From positions 1 through 25,666 of the forward strand of contig JAJQCX010000072.1 in assembly GCA_021202495.1 (NCBI GenBank): 25,666 nt of DNA. The letters are read 5' to 3'. Shown in pieces: positions 15,198-22,271 of this stretch (position 1 is its first letter; each line of letters opens with the position of its first letter). Made by a program: the position numbers and the translations under genes. The notes under the pieces were generated by a model. The model did no database searches and was not told where the DNA came from. It saw only the letters and a list, made by a program, of their open reading frames with translations. This DNA is from Clostridia bacterium (GTDB taxonomy: Bacteria; Bacillota; Clostridia; UMGS1883).

Positions 15198-17837
15198 TCA
15201 GCATCCCACCGCGTAAACGCAGTCGGAATAGAGCGTAAACGGCACCGACTCGCCGTTAAAAATAACATGCGTAGTCTTCGGCGCGAATATTTTAACCGCC
15301 TCATCGCGGTTCGTCGTGAGCTTCAGCGACGAGCTTTCAATCTCGACAATTCCGCCCGAAATGTGCAAAAACATGTCCTTTATCATCTTTTCGCTCTCAA
15401 CGCACTCAACGCCGTTTATCGCGAGCCTCTTACCCGCCGCCATGTAAATCTTGTCCCCCGAAACGTACAGCCCCTCGCCATCGTAGTCGAACATGTGAGG
15501 CTTCGCTTCATCCGAATTTTTGGTGTAAAAAATGTCGTTTCTTCCGTCGAGCGCGAACTTTGCCGCCGAATACGTCTTTGCCTCGTCCGTCAAATCCGCC
15601 GCCGAGGCAAAACGTTCCTCTCCCGCGCGCATCGGCAAAAGCATCGTCACAAACGCCGCCGTCTGCCCGTATTTCGTGAACACCGCGCATTTCGCCTTCG
15701 TCTCAACGCCGTACCCCGCCGAAAAAATCGACTCGCGAATGTCAACGACGTCCGCCGACGCCGGAATAAGCTTCAAATTCGCGCCCTTTTCAAAATGCGT
15801 CTCCACTCTCCCGTCATAATCCGCCTTAGCTCTCGAATAGGGCATAAAATGCCAGTTTTGATTGAACTTTCGCGCCGACTGCCCGCACGTTACAAAATCC
15901 GACACAATCACAACTCCGTCCGCCTTCGAGAGAAAAACGCTCCTCTGCTGCACCGCGTCCAAATCCTCATAGGGGCAAACCGAAAGCTTTACAAAGTCAA
16001 ACATTTTGTTTGACGCAAAAACGGTTATCCTTCCGCCCGCCGCCGAATGGTTCGCGGGCTTCGCGTTTTCAATTTCAATCGAATTGTGCGCGTGCGGCGT
16101 TTTCAAAAGACGCGATATTTCATTGTCGGAATATCCGTACCTTCCGCTGTCCGTGACAAGCGGTCTGTCATATGCATAAAACGTCACCGACCCCAAATCC
16201 GCGTGCGCGTGCCCGTCAAACGGCGTCGCCTGCACCGTGAGGTGGAAATTATTTTCATCTCCGTAGTCCGAGCGCAAAACAGCCAAATTCGCGTTCGGAT
16301 AGCACGAGGAAGCCGACCGCGATAAGCTTTTCCCCTGTAAAAACGCAAGAAGCTTTTTCGTCGGCATCAGCTTTGCCGCCTTTTTTAGATACGGCCGCCT
16401 CGTCCTGTAATCGCTGTCACCTATATTTGTATCATAAAAATTGGGATAAATCAAATCAATCGACGCGTCGAGCGCCTTTTCGAGCCTCCCGCGCATAAAC
16501 GCGCTGTAGGGGTCGCTGTTCATTTCCGCGCACTTCACCGCCGTGATAAAAAGCTCCATGCACCAAAACGAATACGCGTACCCCGCCTCTCGGAACGAAA
16601 AATCAGCCGAGTACATCCTCTCAAAAAGCATATCCATCGTTTCGCGCACCGCGTTCCGCCACGCGTCGTGTTCCTTAAATTCCGGCAGAAAATCCACCGC
16701 CTTCGACAGCCCGCTCGTGCGCACAACAGCCCAATTGCTCCACCCCAAATCGGGGTTTTCCGCCAAATGCTTCATGTCGCGGTACATCATCCATAAGATA
16801 GACACCAGCAAATCCCCGGTCATTGCCGGCGTGTCGATAAGCGCGCCCAACACGGCGGTAAAATTCGACAACCTCTCCCCCGTCTCAAGCACCCTGTTAA
16901 AGCCGCCCTCCTTCTTTTTCGAGAACGAATCCATCAAAAAGAGCAGCTTTTCACCGTAAATAGCGTTATGTTCAACGTCGGACAGATATTGCTGCGCCAT
17001 CGCCCGCGCAAACCCAAAGCGGCATATCACATTCAAATATTCGCAGTCGCTCCCCTCAACCGCGTCCCAACCGGGACCCGTTGCGCTCGACTCCCACGAA
17101 TACACATTTCCTCTTATCTTTGACCACGTGAGCGAATTATCCCATGACGAATCCGCAATGTTAAAAAGCAAAAGTTCTTTTTTCGTTATGCTCTCCGAGA
17201 TTGTTATCTTCGCCACGAACCTCGCGCTCACAATTTCCTCGCGCCGCATCTCCGAAAAGTCAAACTCCAAATATACGCGCCCCGTGTTTGCCCCAAACGC
17301 CTCTTCGGGCGACGCGCTCTCTTCGCATATTTCATAAATGCCCTCGTCCGCAAGCGGAAAATCAGGCTCCTTTGTCGAAACATAGGCATATTTTGAAGGA
17401 TGAACCTTCGTCACCGTCCCGTTTTTGTCCTCAACTTCAATATACGGCGGAAAAATCGAGCGCGGAGAGAAGAAAAACGCCGCCGCGTCCTCCTTTTGCC
17501 TCGACATTATCATAAACGACAAATGTCGTCTTATAAACGGCATCACGTCAAGCGACGCCATATCCGAGCTCTTGCTCAGAAAAATCGACGACAAATAAAC
17601 GTCCGCCTCATTTGGACCCGTCAAAATACCGTGACGCGAAATGTATGCCAATGCCGCGTTTTTGTCCTCGTCTCCAATCGGCTCGGAATAAGCCGCGCTG
17701 CGCTTTTTGCGCCGCACAAAATAGCGCAAAAGCTCCCTCTTTGCCGATTCATAATCCCCGTCCGCCGCAGCTGCGGCAACTCCGCCCAGCTCGGGATTTG
17801 AATAATCGAATATATCAAAAAATTCAGCAAGCTGCAT
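15198..17837 (-). CDS. Heparinase II/III-like polysaccharide lyase family protein, no signal peptide
   Basis: The 879-residue protein has an N-terminal helical region, a beta-rich insert at about 185-255 (VYLEFDFS, then SSWDNSLTWSKI) resembling DNRLRE/CBM96 modules, a helical toroid-like region at about 270-500, and a C-terminal heparinase II/III beta-sheet part. The last contains FDGHAHADLGSVTFYAYD with His543 and His545, SGRYGYS with Tyr567 and Tyr569, and HAHNSIEIENAKP with His584; these are where the family places metal-binding and catalytic residues. Such enzymes cleave uronic-acid polysaccharides such as heparin, alginate or oligo-alginate by beta-elimination. No secretion signal is seen, so an imported oligosaccharide is a likely substrate. 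An in-frame TTG at 17855 exists, but AGAGGT seven bases before the ATG at 17837 decides the start. Exact PL family and substrate are unknown. Confidence 0.8.
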   Translation of the reverse strand: MQLAEFFDIFDYSNPELGGVAAAAADGDYESAKRELLRYFVRRKKRSAAYSEPIGDEDKNAALAYISRHGILTGPNEADVYLSSIFLSKSSDMASLDVMPFIRRHLSFMIMSRQKEDAAAFFFSPRSIFPPYIEVEDKNGTVTKVHPSKYAYVSTKEPDFPLADEGIYEICEESASPEEAFGANTGRVYLEFDFSEMRREEIVSARFVAKITISESITKKELLLFNIADSSWDNSLTWSKIRGNVYSWESSATGPGWDAVEGSDCEYLNVICRFGFARAMAQQYLSDVEHNAIYGEKLLFLMDSFSKKKEGGFNRVLETGERLSNFTAVLGALIDTPAMTGDLLVSILWMMYRDMKHLAENPDLGWSNWAVVRTSGLSKAVDFLPEFKEHDAWRNAVRETMDMLFERMYSADFSFREAGYAYSFWCMELFITAVKCAEMNSDPYSAFMRGRLEKALDASIDLIYPNFYDTNIGDSDYRTRRPYLKKAAKLMPTKKLLAFLQGKSLSRSASSCYPNANLAVLRSDYGDENNFHLTVQATPFDGHAHADLGSVTFYAYDRPLVTDSGRYGYSDNEISRLLKTPHAHNSIEIENAKPANHSAAGGRITVFASNKMFDFVKLSVCPYEDLDAVQQRSVFLSKADGVVIVSDFVTCGQSARKFNQNWHFMPYSRAKADYDGRVETHFEKGANLKLIPASADVVDIRESIFSAGYGVETKAKCAVFTKYGQTAAFVTMLLPMRAGEERFASAADLTDEAKTYSAAKFALDGRNDIFYTKNSDEAKPHMFDYDGEGLYVSGDKIYMAAGKRLAINGVECVESEKMIKDMFLHISGGIVEIESSSLKLTTNRDEAVKIFAPKTTHVIFNGESVPFTLYSDCVYAVGC

Positions 17838-17856
17838 ATACAAAACCTCTGTCAAA

Positions 17857-18723
17857 TCAATAGTTACATGAATTTACAACCTTGCAAACGTAAGCCGTGC
17901 CGTAATCCATGCGCATTTCGCTCTTTGCCTCAACGGCTTTTTCCTCATCGTCAAAAATTGCGAACACCGTCGGCCCGCTGCCGCTCATAATCGCCCCAAG
18001 AGCGCCCAAAGCATAAAGCCTGTCCTTTATCACCGCGAGCATTGGGTGGTGCGGCACCGTCACCTCTTCCAAAACATTCCCCATTGCGGCGCAAACGCCC
18101 TTTAAATCTCCCTCCGCCAACGCCGCAATCAGCGCGTATGAATCGGGATGGTTCAAATTTTCCTGTGCGTCAAGATTCTCATACGCCCATTTCGTGCTAA
18201 CCGAAAAGCGCGGCTTCACCAAAACAATGCTGCAATCCGGCAAATTCGGCAGCCTCGAAATCTTCTCGCCAATCCCCTCGGCAAGCCTCGTCCCGCCGAG
18301 CAAACAGTACGGCACATCCGCGCCCAACTTCTCCCCGATTGCGCAAAGCCTCCTTTTCGGCAGCCTCGTCCCATAAAGACGGTTCAACCCCGCGAGCACA
18401 GCCGCCGCGTTGCCGCTGCCTCCCGCAAGCCCCGCGCCGACCGGAATATGCTTTTCAAGATAAATGTCCGCCTCTCCCGCAATCTTCGTTTCGCGGAAAA
18501 ACGCCTCCGCCGCAGCATATGCCAAATTTTCGCCGTCTGTCGGCAAAAACTTCAGCGACGCCGCAACACTCACCCCCACATCCCTTTTCGTAATTCGTAT
18601 AACGTCATGCAGCGACACCGTCTGCATAACCGTTTTTATTTCATGGTACCCGTTCGGCAGCCTCCCCAACACATCAAGTGAAAGGTTAATCTTAGCATAC
18701 GAACGCATTGTAAGCGTTTCCAT
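17857..18723 (-). CDS. ispE: 4-diphosphocytidyl-2-C-methyl-D-erythritol kinase
   Basis: IspE phosphorylates CDP-methylerythritol in the MEP pathway to isopentenyl diphosphate. The 288-residue GHMP kinase shows AKINLSLDV with Lys11, the ATP-binding block PVGAGLAGGSGNAAA at 94-108, GADVPY with the catalytic Asp136, and a C-terminal MSGSGPTVFAIF. The frame is open further upstream, but AGCGGAGG seven bases before the ATG at 18723 decides the start; the upstream extension would begin upstream of the likely transcription start. Twenty bases separate its stop from the start of the lyase-like gene. It is the first gene of a three-gene unit. Confidence 0.95.
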   Translation of the reverse strand: METLTMRSYAKINLSLDVLGRLPNGYHEIKTVMQTVSLHDVIRITKRDVGVSVAASLKFLPTDGENLAYAAAEAFFRETKIAGEADIYLEKHIPVGAGLAGGSGNAAAVLAGLNRLYGTRLPKRRLCAIGEKLGADVPYCLLGGTRLAEGIGEKISRLPNLPDCSIVLVKPRFSVSTKWAYENLDAQENLNHPDSYALIAALAEGDLKGVCAAMGNVLEEVTVPHHPMLAVIKDRLYALGALGAIMSGSGPTVFAIFDDEEKAVEAKSEMRMDYGTAYVCKVVNSCNY

Positions 18724-18763
18724 GGAAAAACCTCCGCTAAACAAAAAAATTCTTATTGAATAC

Positions 18764-18792
18764 ATTATAACAAAACTATTAAAAAAATGCAA
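18764..18792 (-). promoter_or_regulatory. Promoter of the ispE / lyase / peroxiredoxin unit
   Basis: On the minus strand, TTGCAT (18787-18792) and TATAAT (18764-18769) are 17 bases apart. Initiation near 18757 leaves a leader of about 34 bases before the ispE ATG. Confidence 0.85.
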
Positions 18793-18917
18793 GCATTTGT
18801 GTAAACGAAGCACAATTCGTTAAAACCGACACATTAAAGTCAGCAATCGGAAATTTTAAAAAAACTTTTTCTCCCGCCGCAGTCTCCCTCCCATTTAAAA
18901 ATCAGCCGATTTTATGT

Positions 18918-19030
18918 GATTTTCTTGCTGTCTGCGTTGTAGTACCTCGTATCATCTAAAACTTTACACACGATGATTTCTGCAAGTTTCCTCTCCGTAT
19001 TGATTCGTAGGGCGGGGCTTGTCCCCCGCC
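18918..19030. repeat. Intergenic repeat, interrupted copy
   Basis: GATTTTCTTGCTGTCTGCGT at 18918 matches the left arm of the copy at 19070. Its GC-rich hairpin, GGGCGGGG-CTTGT-CCCCCGCC at 19010-19030, is displaced by about 67 unrelated bases. No gene was found between 18793 and 19293; the stretch holds these repeats only. Confidence 0.55.
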
Positions 19031-19069
19031 GCGGGTTACCAATTAACTAAAAATCATCCCACCTTATGC

Positions 19070-19126
19070 GATTTTCTCGCTATCTACGTCATAGGGGCGG
19101 GGCTTGCTCCGCCCGTCCGCGCGAGC
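19070..19126. repeat. Intergenic palindromic repeat, clearest copy
   Basis: GATTTTCTCGCTATCTACGT is followed by an eight-base-pair hairpin GGGCGGGG-CTTG-CTCCGCCC (19095-19114, one G-T pair) and CCGCGCGAGC. The same order occurs at 14573 and, in part, at 25574, all in one orientation. Confidence 0.7.
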
Positions 19127-19138
19127 TGCGCGTCAATT

Positions 19139-19159
19139 CGAACGCGCCCCGCGCGTTCG
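19139..19159. repeat. GC-rich hairpin in the intergenic region
   Basis: CGAACGCG (19139-19146) and CGCGTTCG (19152-19159) form a perfect eight-base-pair stem with a five-base loop. There is no T run on either side, so it is not a standard terminator. Confidence 0.6.
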
Positions 19160-19200
19160 TTCCTATTTGTCACCGCAACGTAAAGTTTTGACCGAAACTT

Positions 19201-19301
19201 GGTAATAGAGGCGCATCCTCCCCGCCCGCGGTCTACCACCGTACTTCCGTCATCCGCGCCCTTTTCGGTAAGCGTTTTTATTGAATTTCAGTATTACTCC
19301 G
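19201..19301. repeat. Composite intergenic repeat, copy B (conserved-loop hairpin)
   Basis: It aligns over its length with 14588-14694. The hairpin CTTCCG (19244-19249) with CGGTAAG (19266-19272, one bulged base) encloses a loop starting TCATCCGC. The tail AATTTCAGTATTACTCCG (19284-19301) matches copy A and overlaps the stop codon of the minus-strand MBL-fold gene. Confidence 0.7.
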
Positions 19302-20172
19302 CAAAATACATCAGCCTGTTTTCGACAAATTCCGAACGCAGCCTTCCCTCGTCCTTGAGCCACGTTATATACGACAAAACAGTCGAATGAACTATCGCAT
19401 ACTGCTCATAGCTTATCTTAAGCTCATATTTGTCAAAAAACGCCTTCGTTATCTCCTCCGCCGTCGCGCCGTTTTCGGCAAATCGCAAAATGTCCTCCGC
19501 GTTATGTATCACCCATTCGCGGTTTAATCGCGTCAATTCGCTCAAATCCTCGGTCATCGGCGCGTGAGAGGGCACAAAGCGCTTCGCTTCAAGTGTGTCC
19601 AGCATATCGAGCGTTTCAAGATATTTTGCAACGTCGTAAATATATGTCAGCCTGTACTTTTCAAGCCCTATCGGATTTGATACAGAATCGGCAATATACG
19701 CCGTCCCGTCGGGCGTTATCACGCCTATCATGTTGAGAAAATGCCCCGGCAGATTTATAATTTTAAGCTCCTTTGGAAAAGCCTCATCGTCAAGCCCCTT
19801 TGTCACGCTTGGCTTTGCGTAAAGAAGCTTATGCAGCAAATCCTTTGGCGGATTTGCGCCCATCAGCCCCATCGTTTCCAAGATAGGATGCTCGATAAAT
19901 TCCCGCTCAATCTCGGATGCGAAAACATCGCAGCCCGATTTCCCCTGCAAGAAATTGTTTCCGCCCGCGTGATCCGCGTGCGAATGCGTGTTGATAATAC
20001 CTTTGAGATCCCACCCTTGCTCTGTGATTATTCTCCACAGCTTTTTTCCCGCGTCGCGGTCGCTGCCCGAATCTATCAAATATGCCTCGCCGTTTTCGCG
20101 CACATAAATTCCCGCCTTCGCCGGCGCGTCCATGAAGTAGCTGCACTCTCCCGCTCTTATCAGTTCGTACAT
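19294..20172 (-). CDS. MBL-fold metal-dependent hydrolase
   Basis: The 292-residue cytoplasmic protein has the zinc-binding HSHADH motif at 63-68, PGHF as the third histidine position, YIADSVSN with the bridging aspartate, and PSHAP as the last histidine. The order is that of the glyoxalase II-like branch of metallo-beta-lactamase-fold hydrolases. A helical tail (EEITKAFFDKYELKISYEQY) resembles the winged-helix extensions seen on some members. Start: ATG 20172 has GGAGA five bases upstream, while the ATG at 20184 lacks a spaced ribosome binding site. It is the last gene of the glycan operon, separated from the GH43 gene by a structured gap of about 130 bases. The substrate is not known; a thioester or lactone from sugar breakdown is possible but unsupported. 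Confidence 0.85.
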   Translation of the reverse strand: MYELIRAGECSYFMDAPAKAGIYVRENGEAYLIDSGSDRDAGKKLWRIITEQGWDLKGIINTHSHADHAGGNNFLQGKSGCDVFASEIEREFIEHPILETMGLMGANPPKDLLHKLLYAKPSVTKGLDDEAFPKELKIINLPGHFLNMIGVITPDGTAYIADSVSNPIGLEKYRLTYIYDVAKYLETLDMLDTLEAKRFVPSHAPMTEDLSELTRLNREWVIHNAEDILRFAENGATAEEITKAFFDKYELKISYEQYAIVHSTVLSYITWLKDEGRLRSEFVENRLMYFAE

Positions 20173-20185
20173 ATCAATCTCCATT

Positions 20186-20202
20186 CCGCCGCCCTGCGGC
20201 GG
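20186..20202 (-). repeat. GC-rich hairpin just upstream of the MBL-fold ribosome binding site
   Basis: CCGCCGC and GCGGCGG form seven GC pairs around a three-base loop, ending four bases before the GGAGA at 20178-20182. In the mRNA it could shield or expose the start region, or define a processed 5' end. Confidence 0.55.
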
Positions 20203-20210
20203 CACAAATC

Positions 20211-20318
20211 ATAACGTGAAAAAGGAACAAGCAAATTGCCGGTATTCTGAGCGCCGACGTATACAGATACTTCAAGCTCAGAATACCGGTGAGATGCGCC
20301 GTTAATTTTTCACGTTAT
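20211..20318. repeat. Nested inverted repeats between the GH43 and MBL-fold genes
   Basis: An outer pair ATAACGTGAAAAA (20211-20223) and TTTTTCACGTTAT (20306-20318) encloses an inner pair CCGGTATTCTGAGC (20239-20252) and GCTCAGAATACCGG (20276-20289). Both pairs are perfect, 13 and 14 bases. The right outer arm overlaps the last codons and stop of the GH43 gene. Confidence 0.8.
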
Positions 20319-21237
20319 CCAAATCAAATATCGGCTTTCCGTTTTCATCATACACAACTTTCAGCAAATACGCCTGCCTGTTTATGTCGTCCAGCGGGTC
20401 GCCGACAATTTTTTCAAAATCACGCGCATGGAACGCGCAAATGTCATTTCCTTCTTCGTCCTTCACAAAGCTGTTGTGTCCGGGACCGAAAATTTCCTTT
20501 TCAGTGTCCGTCTTCAAACCCGGCAGCCTCTCTTTCCTCCAGCTCATCGGGTCGAGCAAATCCGCGTCCTCGTCGCACTCAAACATTCCCATCGCATACG
20601 CCGCGCCCGTCGCCGATGCCGAAAACGTCAGATATATTTTGCCGTTGTGCTTTAAAACAGCCGGTCCTTCCTCAACCCATTCGTCAACTCTTTCCCAGTC
20701 GTAGCACGGTGTCGAGAGAATAACCTGCTTTGTCGATAGCTCAACAGGCGACTTCATTTTCGCAATGCAGAGATTGCTTATCCCTTTCCACACGCCAATC
20801 TTTTCCGCCCAGACAAAATATCTTTCGCCCCTGTGCTCAAAGGTCGTCGCGTCGAGCGAAAACGAATTGAAGCTGAATCCGTCGCCCTCGGCAGCCTTCA
20901 TTTTGCCCATTTCGACCCATTCGTCTTTCATCGGGTCGCCTTCGCATTTTAACACATGCGGGCGTATGTTCCAAATCTTATCGATTCTGCTCGCGGCAAA
21001 ATAAATGTACCACGCCCCGTCGATAAAGTGCATTTCGGGAGCCCATATGTAGCCGCTCATCTCGCCCTCGACGTGCCGTCTCCAAATTATTTTTTCCTCG
21101 CTCTCGCTCAAAGCGCACAGTCCGTCGCTCTCACGCAGCGAAATGTAATCGTATTTCGGCGCCGTCGCCGTGAAATAATACTTGCCGTCCTTCTTCGTCA
21201 CAAATGGGTCGGCGCTGTGTTTTATCCATGGTTTCAT
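20302..21237 (-). CDS. Intracellular glycoside hydrolase family 43 enzyme, probable alpha-L-arabinofuranosidase
   Basis: The 311-residue single-domain five-bladed propeller has the GH43 triad in the expected places: Asp10 in HSADPFV (base), Asp129 in SLDATTF (pKa modulator) and Glu190 in VEEGPAVL (acid). IWAPEMHFIDGAWYIYFAAS is a typical blade sequence. The overall look resembles the exo-arabinofuranosidase group (GH43 subfamily 26-like in my memory), though beta-xylosidase cannot be excluded. No signal peptide is present, so it should act on imported arabino- or xylo-oligosaccharides. Its ATG overlaps the esterase stop as ATGA, with GGAGG seven bases upstream inside the esterase gene, so the two are translationally coupled. 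Confidence 0.88.
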   Translation of the reverse strand: MKPWIKHSADPFVTKKDGKYYFTATAPKYDYISLRESDGLCALSESEEKIIWRRHVEGEMSGYIWAPEMHFIDGAWYIYFAASRIDKIWNIRPHVLKCEGDPMKDEWVEMGKMKAAEGDGFSFNSFSLDATTFEHRGERYFVWAEKIGVWKGISNLCIAKMKSPVELSTKQVILSTPCYDWERVDEWVEEGPAVLKHNGKIYLTFSASATGAAYAMGMFECDEDADLLDPMSWRKERLPGLKTDTEKEIFGPGHNSFVKDEEGNDICAFHARDFEKIVGDPLDDINRQAYLLKVVYDENGKPIFDLDNVKN

Positions 21238-22271
21238 GTCTCATCCTCCGTTAAATCCAATCTGCAGCTGAAAGTCAGTTCACGGTCAAACCGCCTTAAA
21301 AACGTTTCGCGCACAGTTTCCTCGGAATGTTTCGGCGCAAACAAAAGCGTTTTCCCGTTTAAAATAACCTTCACCTCACGCGCGAAATCGACGAACCTTT
21401 CGTTTATGAAAAGCGCCGTCGCCTCGCCCGTCACAGTGAATATATTATCACTTCTTAAAACCGTTATCAAGCCTTTTTTTGCACGGCTTTCAACATAATA
21501 AAACATGTCGTCCGTTTTGTATTCCAAATCCCACTCTATTTTCTCGGGATACGGATTTCTCGTGTGCTGCGTCACCAGCCTCACCGCGTTCGTGTCGCAA
21601 ATTTCGCCGTTTTCCATCTCGCACAATTCCTCGCCGTTGTCGCTCACCTGATGCCCTCGCCCCTTGTGGATAAAAGCCTTAGTTACATATTTTTTGTTCG
21701 CGTATTCCCGCGTAACCTCATTTCGCCCGTAAGCCGCGTCGTTTTCGCCGCACTGTAAATAAAAGGGCACATTTTTCACATTCACAAGCGAAACCCCGTT
21801 CGGGTGCCCCGCCGACATATTTGCCGCCGCGAAATAATCCGCCATTCTCGGCGTAATCTGATACACCCCGTCGCCTCCCGCGCTGTAGCCCAAAAGAAAA
21901 ACCCTGTTCGGGTTCACGCCGTAAAAAATAATCATATTTTCTATCAGCCTTTTGTAAAGCGCATAGCTCTGCGGCATAAAATGCGTGTTCCACGTGTCCG
22001 CAATCCCGCGCGGCGCGACGTATATTCCGTTTTTCACACTGCCCAAATAATAGCGCGACATTATCTCCCACTGCGAATTGTTAATCTCCGGCGTGTCGCA
22101 CTGTCCGCCTCCGTGCAGCGCGATAAAAAGGTCGTACCCATCCTTGCGTTTCTCCCCTTTTACGGACAACGCATAGCGCATGACAAAATTGTCATGCGCC
22201 GCGTAATTGCCCGTCACTTCGGAAAGACGACCCTTATTCAGTTTTTCTCTTTCCAAAATTTCTTCTGTCAT
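21234..22271 (-). CDS. Cytoplasmic alpha/beta-hydrolase esterase (feruloyl / acetyl esterase or depolymerase-like)
   Basis: The 345-residue protein shows ALHGGGQ near residue 52 for the oxyanion hole, GYSAGGD with the nucleophile near Ser130, a possible acid in CGENDAAYG and a possible catalytic His in KGRGHQV. These are features of the LpqC/CE1-like esterase and PHB-depolymerase-like group. The last 90 residues or so form an extra beta-rich segment ending near the stop. No secretion signal is seen. A GTG at 22289 is in frame, but the ATG at 22271 is preferred because it forms an ATGA overlap with the preceding stop. By context it may remove acyl decorations from imported hemicellulose or pectin fragments; the substrate is inferred, not shown. 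Confidence 0.8.
   Translation of the reverse strand: MTEEILEREKLNKGRLSEVTGNYAAHDNFVMRYALSVKGEKRKDGYDLFIALHGGGQCDTPEINNSQWEIMSRYYLGSVKNGIYVAPRGIADTWNTHFMPQSYALYKRLIENMIIFYGVNPNRVFLLGYSAGGDGVYQITPRMADYFAAANMSAGHPNGVSLVNVKNVPFYLQCGENDAAYGRNEVTREYANKKYVTKAFIHKGRGHQVSDNGEELCEMENGEICDTNAVRLVTQHTRNPYPEKIEWDLEYKTDDMFYYVESRAKKGLITVLRSDNIFTVTGEATALFINERFVDFAREVKVILNGKTLLFAPKHSEETVRETFLRRFDRELTFSCRLDLTEDET

Noticed and set aside
19139..19159. Hairpin as terminator of the glycan operon
   Set aside because: The stem is strong, but no T run follows on either strand and it lies about 135 bases past the last stop.
19225..19256. ACCACCGTAC in repeat copy B resembles the domain V strand of the group II intron at the right edge
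   Set aside because: The match is about ten bases plus a short loose continuation. The aligned copy A does not share it, and no domain VI hairpin follows, so an intron relic is not supported.
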